Part shown: positions 43,290 to 52,466 of the stretch, piece by piece
How the letters are laid out: every line of letters begins with the position of its first letter
Numbering within the stretch: the first letter of the stretch is position 1
Source of the DNA: an uncultured Erysipelotrichaceae bacterium
Lineage (GTDB): Bacteria > Bacillota_I > Bacilli_A > Erysipelotrichales > Erysipelotrichaceae
DNA: 64,000 bases
Assembly: GCA_947167125.1 (NCBI GenBank)
Contig: CAMVGT010000001.1
Coordinates: forward strand, 1 to 64,000
Reading direction: 5' to 3'
The notes under the pieces: generated by a model
Told to the model about the DNA's origin: nothing
Seen by the model: only the letters and a program-made list of their open reading frames with translations
The model's database searches: none
Program-made: the position numbers and the translations under genes

Positions 43290-44558
43290 TTATGCCCAGA
43301 TAAACCAGAAGTATAAATATCCGGTCATTACCGCGACCAGAGTGTAAGGAAGACCGATTCTCATAAACTCTGCAAACGATACCTGATAGCCTTCTTTTCT
43401 GAGCATTCCGACAGCGGCAATATTGGCAGATGCACCGATCGGAGTAATGTTGCCGCCAAGGGTGGCACCTGACAGCAGACCGAAGTAAAGAAGATACGGT
43501 TCAATGCCAAGCGTGGCTGTTACAGCCGTCAGAACCGGCAGCATGGTCGCCACATAAGGGATATTGTCTACAAAAGCCGAAATCAGCACTGATCCCCAGA
43601 CCACGATCGTGTACAGCAGGAATATATTGTTCCCGCCGAATTTAACGATCAGGCCTGCAAAGTCATCAATGACACCGACTTTTGTCAATCCGCCGATTAC
43701 GATAAACAGACCCGTTAACAGTCCCAGGGTTTCAAAGTCCAGATTCTTCAAAGCAGCGATGGCTTTATCCGCTTTTTTCTCCTGAAAGATATTAATCAGG
43801 ATTGTGGCAGCTGCCAGCACGCAGCAGATGATGCCGTTGATCATATCCGGTGTATCCGGGATGAATGAGGCAGTAATCAGAGCCGCAACCATCATCATCA
43901 GCATAACGGTCGGAAGATAGTCGTTTACGTGGGTTCTTTCTGCTGAAGAAACCGGAGCCTTGTCTTTGCGGAACAGATACATCATGACAGGAACTGTGGC
44001 AAGGGCTCCAAGTTCTACTGCGAAAAAGATACCGGGTTTGCCGTTCATCCAGAAGAAATCCATGAAATTCATCTTTGCAAAGTCCCCCAGCATGATTGAT
44101 GTGGTATCGCCTACCAGTGTCGCCGCACCCTGAAGATTGGAAGATACCGCAATGGAGAGAATCATCCCCACAGGGCTCATATTCAGCTTTTTACAGATCG
44201 CCATTCCTACAGGAGCGACCATCAGTACTGTGGCAACATTGTCGATGAATGCCGAGATCACACCGGCAAAAAGAGACATCAGTATGGTTACCCACATGAC
44301 GTTCCTGGCTTTTTCCAAAAGGATATCTGCCAGAAGGTTCGGCATATGGGATTCAATGAAATAATAAACAATGATCATTGTTCCGGAGATCATCAGCAGA
44401 ACATTCCAGTTGATCGTTGACATCAGATCACTCAGCGGCAGGATGCCTGAGATCAAAAAGATCGCCGCCGCAGTCAGGGCGTAAAACGGCCTGTATGCAG
44501 GCTTGGTGATCATCAGAACATACATTAAAACAAACAGAGCCAAAGCAAAAATTTTCAT
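43290..44558 (-). CDS. ion-transporter-superfamily (ArsB/NhaD/CitM-like) membrane protein under a Mn2+-type riboswitch
   Basis: 422 aa from the ATG at 44558 (GGAGG 7 bases before). The 77 extra codons of the track ORF cover the riboswitch terminator and are not coding. About eleven to twelve membrane spans are visible. Two repeated halves carry the typical SAFIDNVATVLMVAPV and SAFVDNIPYVATMLPV re-entrant motifs of ArsB/NhaD/CitM transporters, and GATLGGNITPIGASAN follows. Members move anions such as arsenite or citrate, or exchange Na+ and H+. The yybP-ykoY riboswitch upstream points to manganese (or general divalent metal) homeostasis, so metal export or a metal-citrate substrate is an attractive inference. 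The sequence alone does not show the ion. Confidence 0.85.
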   Translation of the reverse strand: MKIFALALFVLMYVLMITKPAYRPFYALTAAAIFLISGILPLSDLMSTINWNVLLMISGTMIIVYYFIESHMPNLLADILLEKARNVMWVTILMSLFAGVISAFIDNVATVLMVAPVGMAICKKLNMSPVGMILSIAVSSNLQGAATLVGDTTSIMLGDFAKMNFMDFFWMNGKPGIFFAVELGALATVPVMMYLFRKDKAPVSSAERTHVNDYLPTVMLMMMVAALITASFIPDTPDMINGIICCVLAAATILINIFQEKKADKAIAALKNLDFETLGLLTGLFIVIGGLTKVGVIDDFAGLIVKFGGNNIFLLYTIVVWGSVLISAFVDNIPYVATMLPVLTAVTATLGIEPYLLYFGLLSGATLGGNITPIGASANIAAVGMLRKEGYQVSFAEFMRIGLPYTLVAVMTGYLYFWFIWA

Positions 44559-44623
44559 AGTCTTTCCTCCAGTATGACGCAGCGGTATCAGACAGCAGGA
44601 CTGTCTTTCATAACTGATTCCGC

Positions 44624-44674
44624 TCAAAAAAACAAAAAGACTTCCACCACAGCTGCTGCTGCGGTAAAAGTCTT
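44624..44674 (-). terminator. riboswitch-controlled intrinsic terminator
   Basis: A 16-bp stem (AAGACTTTTACCGCAG with CTGTGGTGGAAGTCTT, using G-U pairs) and a T-rich tail TTTGTTTTTTT. Its 5' arm contains TACCGCAG, which is also the 3' arm of the riboswitch P1 stem, so aptamer folding and termination exclude each other. Confidence 0.85.
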
Positions 44675-44760
44675 GCTGCTTCGAACAGATTCCGGGGATA
44701 AGACCCGTACTGACGGAATATGTTGCGCATCTGCGCCAGCTACTCCCTGATACCGCAGTT
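44659..44760 (-). promoter_or_regulatory. yybP-ykoY (Mn2+) riboswitch aptamer
   Basis: The minus strand carries the conserved GGGAGTAGC box (5' side) and the 3' GCAAGACTTTTACC element of the yybP-ykoY class. They are enclosed by a P1 stem CTGCGGTA/TACCGCAG (44751-44758 with 44659-44666). The P1 3' arm doubles as the 5' arm of the terminator. Ligand-stabilised P1 would therefore prevent termination and switch the transporter on, as known for transcriptional Mn2+ riboswitches. I recognised it by motif, without a covariance-model search. Confidence 0.82.
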
Positions 44761-44789
44761 TTTATAGCACAGAACTGCCGGTTTATCAA
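44761..44789 (-). promoter_or_regulatory. promoter of the riboswitch transcript
   Basis: Minus strand TTGATA (44784-44789), 17-base spacer, TATAAA (44761-44766). The predicted start falls at the first bases of the aptamer P1 stem. Confidence 0.75.
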
Positions 44790-44867
44790 GGCAGCACAGA
44801 AAATCGGGTTTTTTCCATGTCCTGCGAAATCCGCTTCTGATTCCCTGCTGAAGGAACTGATTCCTGA

Positions 44868-45746
44868 TCAGCTGTGCCGGCGGTAATAGTTTGCCAGTGC
44901 CCCGCAGAGATTGGCATCGTTCCCCTGTCCGGAAGCTGTAATTTCCGCATGTCTTACCTTAAACGGGAAAACTGAGAATAACCGTTCAAAATGCTTTTGT
45001 ATTCCCTCAATAAACAGCGGGTTCGCGCTGATGCCTCCGCCGATCACGATTTTTCCGGGATCATATGCAAACTGCAGTGTAAACAGGACTCCCGCAAATT
45101 TCATGCAATAGGATTCAAACAAAGCCGAAGCCTCCTCATGTCCGGATTCCACCATAGCCATAAAGCTTTCTCCTGTCAGTGACTGATCTGACAGTCTGTT
45201 TCTGAATATCTGTGTAAATCCTTCCATTCCGCACTGATTGCCGAACAGAATATTGAAACCGAAATCCTGTGCATCTCCGCAAAGCGCCATGGAGAGTTCA
45301 CCTGCATAATTGTGTGAACCGCGAAGAATTTCACCTTTGTGTACCAGCGCGGAACCGATTCCCGTTCCCACTACGATCACGAGGCCGTACTCTTCGTTTT
45401 TCAAGGCGCCGTTTTCCGCTTCCGCAAGGGCAGCGCATCTTGCGTCATTTTCAATACTTACCGGGACATGATACCTGCTTTCCAGAAGTTCAATCATGTT
45501 GACATTGTTGTTGTACTGCAAGGCTCCGCCCTGCACAATCAGCCCTGACTCAGGATCGAGTGTGCCGGGAAGACTGATTGCGATGCCTTCGTATTTTCCG
45601 GCATGAAACAGCTCATCAATGCATTCGGTTAAGTCGCTGAGGCTTTTGCGCGGTGTTGGTACTTTCCCCTTTTCACACAGCTGATATTTCTCTGCGGAAG
45701 CCCATTTAATGAATGTTCCGCCAATATCCAGCGCCAATATACTCAT
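44868..45746 (-). CDS. ROK-family sugar kinase
   Basis: 292 aa from the ATG at 45746, which has GGAGG 7 bases upstream; the track ATG two codons earlier is too close. The N-terminal LALDIGGTFIKW phosphate loop, SIENDARCAALAE, IVVGTGIGSALVHKGEI and IVIGGGISANP are ROK family marks. The usual zinc cluster CxCGxxGC is not present. It is the last gene of the GH2-esterase-GH3-GH78 operon and overlaps the GH78 stop codon by 4 bases. It probably phosphorylates a monosaccharide released by these enzymes, such as glucose. Rhamnose is not a usual ROK substrate. Confidence 0.88.
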   Translation of the reverse strand: MSILALDIGGTFIKWASAEKYQLCEKGKVPTPRKSLSDLTECIDELFHAGKYEGIAISLPGTLDPESGLIVQGGALQYNNNVNMIELLESRYHVPVSIENDARCAALAEAENGALKNEEYGLVIVVGTGIGSALVHKGEILRGSHNYAGELSMALCGDAQDFGFNILFGNQCGMEGFTQIFRNRLSDQSLTGESFMAMVESGHEEASALFESYCMKFAGVLFTLQFAYDPGKIVIGGGISANPLFIEGIQKHFERLFSVFPFKVRHAEITASGQGNDANLCGALANYYRRHS

Positions 45747-48112
45747 ACACATACCTCCGTCTTTGTCATATGCGGCTCCTTATTCCGCAGATTGAATTGA
45801 AAATGATATGTTCCGCCGGTAAGAGTGTATTCCCGATTGTCCTGCAGAATCAGATGTGCCGCTGTTCCGGATGGAACCTGACACGTATACCTGATATGAT
45901 CGCCATCGCGCTGCCAGCGGGAGAGGATCATTCCGAATTGTGTCTTATAGCTGCCCTCAGCCCATGACAGACTTCCTCCGATCACGGGTTTCAGTTCGAA
46001 TTCCTTAAATCCCGGTTTTACAGGTCTGATACCTGCGACGTACTCAAACAGGAACTGACATACCGCGCCTAAGGAATAGTGGTTGAAACTGTCTCTGAAG
46101 ACATCCATGCCGTTCCAGTTTTCCAGCATTGTTTTCGCACCGAGTGTGACGGGATGAAGCCAGGATGGAGCAGATGTCTGTTCCAGCAGTTTAAAGGCTT
46201 CCTCTTTTAATCCGTTTTCACACAGCACAGGCAGTAAGATTCCCGTGGATAGAAAGCCGGTATTCAGATGATAATCCGCTGCTTCGATTTCTTTTTTCAG
46301 CTGTCCGATCACCAGCGGCTTTTTTTCTTCGCTGACCATGTCATAGGCAAGGGCCCTGACACAGGCGGCCTGATGGCCTTTCTGGATGGTACCGTCTTCG
46401 GCGATCAGATAGCGGCTATAGGCATATTTCAGCCTGTCTGCTTTCTGTTTATAGAATTCCGCGTCTTCTTTTTTTCCAAGCACTTCCGCCATATACGCCA
46501 GCAGATCGCAGCTGTGTTTGGTGCAGGCGGTCGCTGTTTCAGGTTTTCCATACTTTGCCATGTGGCGCACAAAATCTTCGGGTTTACCGCCGTTCGCAAA
46601 TAACTCAATGACTTCTTTTGAAGGCGGTAAGGGTTCATTCCATTCACCATAATGAAATCTGGTGTCATAGATCAGATCCCCTTCACCGTTTCTGTACCAC
46701 TCCTCCTCTTGATAGAGTGGATTGGCTTCCTTCATGCAGTTCAGGGAGAAGTTCACCCATCTCTTTGCGGTTTCATAGTGGTCTGCCAGTATTTTTTTAT
46801 CTCCGTACATCTGATAGAGCTGGTACGGAATCACGACTGAACTGTCACCCCAGCCCACCGAGTCTTCACCGATATTGCCCTCTCCTTCCGGACCGGCAAG
46901 AGCCATATCCGGCCTTGTTTTACGTACTTCGATCAGTTCATCCGGATTGTGAACACTTGAAGTGGACGGAAAAGTGATTCCGAGCTTCCCGGAGTCATAC
47001 TGTTCTATGGCCTGATCCTTCAGCCACTTTTCATAGAAGGACTTTACATTCATGAAATATGCGGAAGTACGGCAATAGATTGCTGCGTCTCCTGTCCATG
47101 CATTCTTTTCCCTGGTCGGGCAGTCTGTCGCGACATCGAGGAAATTTCCTTTCTGCGACCATCTGGCATTTTCAACGAGTCTGTTGATCAGATCATTGGA
47201 ACATCTGAAATCACCGGTTTCCTCCAGATCGGAATAGACAGCGATAGCATTGAACTCTGCATCTTCAATTCCTTCCACAAGAGCATAGCGGAAGCCGAAC
47301 CATGTGAAATGCGGTTTGTATTCTTCCGCATCTGCGCCTTTGCAGATATAGGTGACTTCCTGAAAACGATCCAGACCGCCGTCACAGTTGGCAGTTGAAA
47401 AGTTTCCGTTCAGATCCAGGCCTTCACCATGTTTCAGGTGAACCGTCTGGCCGGGCTTTGTATTGAACAGTTTCATGGACACATAGCCGGCAATATTCTG
47501 ACCGAAGTCGATCACCAGATTTCCCGATGCATCCCTGAATGGTTTTCCTTCGAATACTTCATGTTCAGTGACCGGCACACCTTCTGTTTCAATGAGTGTT
47601 CCTTCTGTATGTTCATGGCACACAACAGCTTTGACCCAGCTGTTCAGTTCTCTTCGGTGATCGAAGACTTCACCTTTGAGATAATCGGAAGAAATCACTT
47701 TCCCTTCAGTGACATCAAACGATGTATCTGTCGGAATGGTGACTGTTTCGCTTTCATAGCGAAGTGTGATCTCGCCTTTTAAGGCAAGTGTATAGCCGAA
47801 ATTGTTATGCCATCTCCACCAGCCGTCGCCGACTGTTGTCTGCCAGACATTTGTCCCTTCGTTTACAAGACCGGTAATGTCATATGTCTGATACTGAATC
47901 CGGTGATAATAACTGGTAAATCCAGGTGTAAACCGGTAATCTGTCACTTCCAGGCCATTGATCTTTGTCTGGTAGATGCCATGGGAAGTCACTTCCAGAG
48001 TGGCTGAAAGCAGCCCCTTTCTGACTTCAAATGACTTCCGGAATACCGGAATCAGCGGATTCTGTTTTGTGTCCTGCGGATGTGAGATCCACAGCGCATT
48101 AGTACTGATCAT
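45743..48112 (-). CDS. GH78 alpha-L-rhamnosidase
   Basis: 789 aa from the ATG at 48112, overlapping the stop of the GH3 gene by ATGA and preceded by GGGAG. N-terminal beta-sandwich domains include DYRFTPGFTSYYHRIQYQTYD and the WWRWHNNFGY segment. The (alpha/alpha)6 catalytic core has DVATDCPTREKNAWTGDAAI, carrying GH78 acid residues, and SFNHYSLGAVCQFLFEYVAGI near the end. It should release L-rhamnose from plant glycosides such as flavonoid rutinosides, saponins or pectin side chains. There is no signal peptide, so it acts on imported substrate. No rhamnose catabolic genes (isomerase, kinase, aldolase) are present in the window. Confidence 0.9.
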   Translation of the reverse strand: MISTNALWISHPQDTKQNPLIPVFRKSFEVRKGLLSATLEVTSHGIYQTKINGLEVTDYRFTPGFTSYYHRIQYQTYDITGLVNEGTNVWQTTVGDGWWRWHNNFGYTLALKGEITLRYESETVTIPTDTSFDVTEGKVISSDYLKGEVFDHRRELNSWVKAVVCHEHTEGTLIETEGVPVTEHEVFEGKPFRDASGNLVIDFGQNIAGYVSMKLFNTKPGQTVHLKHGEGLDLNGNFSTANCDGGLDRFQEVTYICKGADAEEYKPHFTWFGFRYALVEGIEDAEFNAIAVYSDLEETGDFRCSNDLINRLVENARWSQKGNFLDVATDCPTREKNAWTGDAAIYCRTSAYFMNVKSFYEKWLKDQAIEQYDSGKLGITFPSTSSVHNPDELIEVRKTRPDMALAGPEGEGNIGEDSVGWGDSSVVIPYQLYQMYGDKKILADHYETAKRWVNFSLNCMKEANPLYQEEEWYRNGEGDLIYDTRFHYGEWNEPLPPSKEVIELFANGGKPEDFVRHMAKYGKPETATACTKHSCDLLAYMAEVLGKKEDAEFYKQKADRLKYAYSRYLIAEDGTIQKGHQAACVRALAYDMVSEEKKPLVIGQLKKEIEAADYHLNTGFLSTGILLPVLCENGLKEEAFKLLEQTSAPSWLHPVTLGAKTMLENWNGMDVFRDSFNHYSLGAVCQFLFEYVAGIRPVKPGFKEFELKPVIGGSLSWAEGSYKTQFGMILSRWQRDGDHIRYTCQVPSGTAAHLILQDNREYTLTGGTYHFQFNLRNKEPHMTKTEVCV

Positions 48113-50544
48113 GATAACTCCCTGCTGAGTGCCAGAATTCTGGCGGCGCATGTTTCAAGATCCTCTCTTGAGATTTCTTTGTTTTCCAGTGCCTGTGCGA
48201 TCCTGTCACAGTCGGGCTGTGATCCCGGCATAATCCAGTCATTGCCGTTTTTGATACACAATGCGGCATCACTTGCGCCATAGGTTCCAAGATTCAGACG
48301 GTCACTGGTCGTTCCCCAGTCGGTCATAACGACACCGCCGAATCCCCATTCTTTTCTCAGAACGGTTGTCAGAAGATCATAATGGTTTGCGGTATGAGTT
48401 CCGTTAAGAAGATTGTAGGAAGACATAATGCATTTGGGTGCTGACTGCCTGATGCAGAGTTCAAATCCTTTTAAATAGATTTCTCTCAAAGCTCTTTCAG
48501 AAACGACACTGTTGGAGCCGAAGCGGTTGTATTCCTGATTGTTGCAGGCAAAGTGCTTGATTGTCACGGAACAGTTCTCATGTTTCTGAACGCCTCTGAC
48601 GAGTGCTGCAGCAGTAATTCCCGAGACCACCGGATCTTCGGAGCAGTATTCAAAATTGCGGCCGCATAACGGCATTCTCTGAATATTCAGAGCCGGCGCC
48701 AGCCAGATATTGATTCCGTAGATCCCCATTTCCTCACCGACGATGTCACCGCACATTTCAGGAACTTCCGGATTGTACGCCTGGGCCAGGGCAGTGCCGA
48801 TCGGAATTGCCGCGGTGAACTGATAATACTTCTGTTCAGATTCACTGATCTTTCTGATTGTGTCGATCTTTGCCTGTACGGCAGATTTGAGAGGTTCATC
48901 CAGGAACTGCACAATGTTTTCCATCGCCGCAAATTCATTGCCGAAAGCAGCACCGTCTTTGAGGATGTAGCTGGTTGCCAGACGCAGACCGGCCGGGCCG
49001 TCCGCAAGGATCAGTTTACCGAAGCCTTTTTCACTGAAGAAATCCGGGCTTTCCGCAGCCGCGCCTGCCACTGTGCTGCCGGCGTTGCCGATAATGGAAG
49101 TGCTGCTGTTTTCGTCATATCTTCCGACACACGTGCGGATCAGTTCATCATCAGTAAAATCTGAAAGATCGATCATTTCTATTTCCGGATAAGATACTCC
49201 GTTTCTGCCATAGTGGCCAATGCCTTTAAGTCCCTGTACATCTGCCTCAAAGATTTTCAATCCTTCTGTATCTGCCTGAGGCAGAGAAACTGATCTGTCT
49301 TCAAAACCGGTATTGATATGCAGATCTGTTGATTCAAGGACGGTGACTGTCTCATTAAGCCTGACCGCACAGACATTTATGCTGTCAGCCATGATCCGAT
49401 AATCTCCCTTTTCAAGAATCCAGCCAGACTGTTCCTCACTGTAGGAGGCCATATTCTCTAACGGCAGACGGAGTGTGATCTCCTCGCTTTCACCGGGCTG
49501 CAGTTCACGGGTCTTGCCATAGGTTCCAAGTTCCTTGAACGGCTTGTCAAGTGTTCCTTCAGGAGCTCTGTAATAAAGAAGAACTGTTTCCTTACCCGGG
49601 TAACTGCCTGTATTTGTGACTTTGACCGTAACGGAAAGTTCATTGTCTTTCAGTTCTGTATGAATGATCTCTTTGCCGAATTCCGTATAGCTGATTCCAT
49701 AGCCGAACGGGAACAGGGGCTTGTGATCAGTCGTGTCATAATAGCGGTAGCCGACGTAGATCCCTTCTTTGTAGCAGGTATCGTTGAGATCATAATTCTG
49801 AATCACATCACAGTCTTCCGCCTTTACCCAGGTGGCAGTGAGTTTTCCGGAAGGATAGCTTTTGCCAAGAATAATATCAGCCAGCACATCGCCGGTTACC
49901 GTACCCAGCTGTCCCAGCAGCAGAATGTTTTCCACGCTGTCTGCAACCGGTGAAAGATCAACCGGCCCGCCCACATTCAATACAAGCATGAACTTTGCAT
50001 ATTTCTCAGCGCAGCGGTGAATGTCTCTGACTTCATCATCCGTCAGAAGATAATCACCTTTCTTGATCTGCCGGTCGGATCCTTCGCCGCTGTTTCTTGC
50101 CAGGACGTAGACACAGACATCCGCATCTGAATCGATCGGAAAATCATATTCCGGCTCATCCGGTGTTTTGCCAAGCGCCGCTGCAATCACCGGAATCTTT
50201 TTCTTTTCCGCTTCTTCCCTGATCTGTCTGTAGAACTGAACAGTATTATCTGCTTTGCATGCGTCGTACCTCTCCATCCAGTCTTTTGTGACAACCGCAA
50301 AGCCTGCTTTTTCCATGCCTTCTTCGCAGGTTGTAAAATGACGGACATTCACATCGCCGGATCCGGTTCCGCCTTTAATTGTCTGCCTGGCGCCGCTGCC
50401 GTATAAAGCCAGACGGCACGTCTGTTCCAGCGGAAAGTCACCGTTTTTCTTTAAAAAGACTGTGCACTCCGGAGCGATCTTTCTGAGTGCTTCATTATGC
50501 TTTATTTCAAATTCTCTGACTGTTTTATCTGTAAATCTCTGCAT
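48109..50544 (-). CDS. GH3 beta-glucosidase with reversed domain order
   Basis: 811 aa, cytoplasmic. The order is unusual. The GH3 C-terminal alpha/beta sandwich (about 30-230; PSGKLTATW, PLFPFGYGISYT) and the Fn3-like domain (about 270-400) come first. The TIM-barrel catalytic domain (about 470-811) comes last. The nucleophile is Asp742 in GVVMTDWG, and KHFACNNQE is the substrate-binding motif. This permuted layout is known from some rumen Clostridia enzymes. It would remove beta-linked glucose or related sugars from plant glycosides. It is co-transcribed with GH78 and esterase genes, which suggests stepwise trimming of the same molecule. Confidence 0.88.
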   Translation of the reverse strand: MQRFTDKTVREFEIKHNEALRKIAPECTVFLKKNGDFPLEQTCRLALYGSGARQTIKGGTGSGDVNVRHFTTCEEGMEKAGFAVVTKDWMERYDACKADNTVQFYRQIREEAEKKKIPVIAAALGKTPDEPEYDFPIDSDADVCVYVLARNSGEGSDRQIKKGDYLLTDDEVRDIHRCAEKYAKFMLVLNVGGPVDLSPVADSVENILLLGQLGTVTGDVLADIILGKSYPSGKLTATWVKAEDCDVIQNYDLNDTCYKEGIYVGYRYYDTTDHKPLFPFGYGISYTEFGKEIIHTELKDNELSVTVKVTNTGSYPGKETVLLYYRAPEGTLDKPFKELGTYGKTRELQPGESEEITLRLPLENMASYSEEQSGWILEKGDYRIMADSINVCAVRLNETVTVLESTDLHINTGFEDRSVSLPQADTEGLKIFEADVQGLKGIGHYGRNGVSYPEIEMIDLSDFTDDELIRTCVGRYDENSSTSIIGNAGSTVAGAAAESPDFFSEKGFGKLILADGPAGLRLATSYILKDGAAFGNEFAAMENIVQFLDEPLKSAVQAKIDTIRKISESEQKYYQFTAAIPIGTALAQAYNPEVPEMCGDIVGEEMGIYGINIWLAPALNIQRMPLCGRNFEYCSEDPVVSGITAAALVRGVQKHENCSVTIKHFACNNQEYNRFGSNSVVSERALREIYLKGFELCIRQSAPKCIMSSYNLLNGTHTANHYDLLTTVLRKEWGFGGVVMTDWGTTSDRLNLGTYGASDAALCIKNGNDWIMPGSQPDCDRIAQALENKEISREDLETCAARILALSRELS

Positions 50545-50553
50545 GCTTTTTCC

Positions 50554-51585
50554 TCACTCCAGTTCATTGACAATACCATGAAGAACGGTATCGATCTCTT
50601 TGATTTCCTTCGGTGCCATCTGCAGCATTTCCATGATCTCGCTGACCGTGTTTTTGCTTAAGACAAGCTGCAGTCCTTCCAGCTGGTAGCCTCTTGCTTT
50701 GGCGACAAGCGCCATGCCGTCGTACATCGGTCTGAGCAAAGACTGAACTTCCTCATTCTGTTTTTTCATATGGCCAAGTGAACATGCGATGCTCAGGACC
50801 GGCGCATAGTCCGCATTCAGCGACACTCTCTGTTCCGGCTCTTCAAAACCGTGATACGTCAGTTTGCCAAGTGTCTCCTTCAGCCAGCCGATACTGTCTT
50901 TTGTCCAGTCGGGAACTCTTTCCGAGACGCCGTTGGTGATGACCCAGTCTTCACCGGTCGAGAAACCATGGCCGCCGAAAGAATAAATATGGCTTTCAAA
51001 CGGAATATCCTTTTCGGCAAGCGCAAGTTCCATGCGCAGGGTGTTTGTGATATCCACTGTCTTGTCATCACGGCAGGCAGCGAAGAAGCACGGACATGTT
51101 TCCCTTGTGACATTCTGATACGGATACGGCATGCCGGGCTGGCACATATCCACGATATCTTCAAGAATCGCCGGATAGACCAGAACCGCTGCGGCAGGTC
51201 TGTGCTTTGCCTGGGTGGCAGCGACAGCCGCCAGATGGCCGCCGGCGGAGAAACCGGAAATGACGATCTTATCAGCATCGATATGCCATTCCTCACTTCT
51301 GCTCTGAATGATTTCCATCGCTTCTTCATAATCTTCCAGAGGCATCGGCCACTTTCCCTTTTTGTTAGTTGTATATCTCAGGATAAAAGCCTGATAGCCG
51401 GCCTGAAGATAAGTCAAAGCTGCCGGATCCGCTTCTCTGTCAGAACACATGGCATAGCCGCCGCCCGGCATTATCAGCATGGCCGGACGTTTTTCAAAGC
51501 CGAATTCTCCGCCTGCTTCCTGAATATATGCGGTCAGTGTGACATTTCTTTCTTCGTTCATTACGATCACTTCGCTTTTCATCAT
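50554..51585 (-). CDS. alpha/beta hydrolase, acetyl-esterase-like (BD-FAE type)
   Basis: A 343-aa intracellular esterase. The oxyanion segment is MPGGGYAMCSDRE and the nucleophile elbow is ISGFSAGGHLAA; SFGGHGFSTGE carries the probable catalytic His and FFAACRDDKTVD the Asp. The first 240 residues match acetyl-xylan or plant-acyl esterases. About 100 extra C-terminal residues (helical, KAR/KEIKEI-rich) are not typical and have no assigned fold. GGAGG lies 5 bases before the first ATG. It overlaps the next upstream hydrolase gene by 4 bases, so the three hydrolases of this operon are co-translated. Ester specificity is unknown. Confidence 0.82.
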   Translation of the reverse strand: MMKSEVIVMNEERNVTLTAYIQEAGGEFGFEKRPAMLIMPGGGYAMCSDREADPAALTYLQAGYQAFILRYTTNKKGKWPMPLEDYEEAMEIIQSRSEEWHIDADKIVISGFSAGGHLAAVAATQAKHRPAAAVLVYPAILEDIVDMCQPGMPYPYQNVTRETCPCFFAACRDDKTVDITNTLRMELALAEKDIPFESHIYSFGGHGFSTGEDWVITNGVSERVPDWTKDSIGWLKETLGKLTYHGFEEPEQRVSLNADYAPVLSIACSLGHMKKQNEEVQSLLRPMYDGMALVAKARGYQLEGLQLVLSKNTVSEIMEMLQMAPKEIKEIDTVLHGIVNELE

Positions 51586-52463
51586 GCTTTCCTCCAGATC
51601 TTTTTCAATTCTTCGGCAATATAGTTTTCCGCTTCTTTTGCATAAGCTTCCTGTCCGGGATTTTTCGCATCCTGATCAGGATATTCTTTATGGTTGACTT
51701 CCAGGAAGCCATGCAGGGCTTTTTCATACAGTCTGAATTCCGTACTGACACCGGCTTCTTTCAGAAGTTCGTTGTATTTTTTCGAATGTTCAGTAAGCGG
51801 ATCCGGCCCGCAGCACACAAAAACAGCAGGCGCGATTCCCGTTAACTTCTCTTTCGAAGCTGCAGCAGGAGAGATATACGGATCATTTACCGATACTCCT
51901 TCCGGGAAGAAGATCTCTTTCATGACATCCATTGTTTGCTCATCGAGCAGTCCATTGAATCTCAAAAAATCAAGGAACGGGTAGCACAGCACCTGGGCCG
52001 AGAGATCAATGCCCTGATCATGCAGGATCAAAGTGGAAGCCGCAGCCAGATGGCCGCCTGCCGAAAATCCCATCACGGCAAATTTATCTCTGTCCAGCTG
52101 GTATTCTTCACTGTGTTCCAGGAAGTATTTCACTGTATCCGCGATTTCATTCTGGGGATACGGAAACGGATGGATATCCAGTTTGGTGTAATTGATGTTG
52201 ACAATAAAGGCGCCGCACTTTTCCGCCATATCAAGGCAATAGGAATCAAGTTCACTTGCATCGCAGCCGACCCAGGCACCGCCATGGATGCAGAAGATCA
52301 CCGGGTAAGGTGCTTCTGTATTGTGCGGACGGTACAGGAAAACATTCACAGGATCAGTGTCTTCTCTTTTCACCTGAAACGCTTCCCCTTTTGTGTCTTT
52401 CCAGACTTCCTGTTTTCTTTTGAGGCGGATCATCTTTTTCATCATTTCAGTTTTCAGACTCAA
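51582..52463 (-). CDS. alpha/beta hydrolase of the hormone-sensitive-lipase type
   Basis: Up to 293 aa. HSL marks: FCIHGGAWVGCDA (oxyanion hole), VMGFSAGGHLAAAS (nucleophile Ser), FVCCGPDPLTEHS (Asp) and ALHGFLEV (His). It is very close in pattern to the next gene upstream, so the pair arose by duplication. It acts in the cytoplasm on small acyl or acetyl esters. The start is uncertain: the track codon is TTG at 52463, just 3 bases after the upstream stop. An ATG at 52445 is the first alternative, but neither has a strong ribosome binding site, so translational coupling is likely. Confidence 0.85.
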   Translation of the reverse strand: MSLKTEMMKKMIRLKRKQEVWKDTKGEAFQVKREDTDPVNVFLYRPHNTEAPYPVIFCIHGGAWVGCDASELDSYCLDMAEKCGAFIVNINYTKLDIHPFPYPQNEIADTVKYFLEHSEEYQLDRDKFAVMGFSAGGHLAAASTLILHDQGIDLSAQVLCYPFLDFLRFNGLLDEQTMDVMKEIFFPEGVSVNDPYISPAAASKEKLTGIAPAVFVCCGPDPLTEHSKKYNELLKEAGVSTEFRLYEKALHGFLEVNHKEYPDQDAKNPGQEAYAKEAENYIAEELKKIWRKA

Positions 52464-52466
52464 TGT

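Noticed and set aside
44559-44789. 77-codon N-terminal extension of the transporter ORF
   Set aside because: It translates the riboswitch aptamer and terminator; the ATG at 44558 has a perfect GGAGG.
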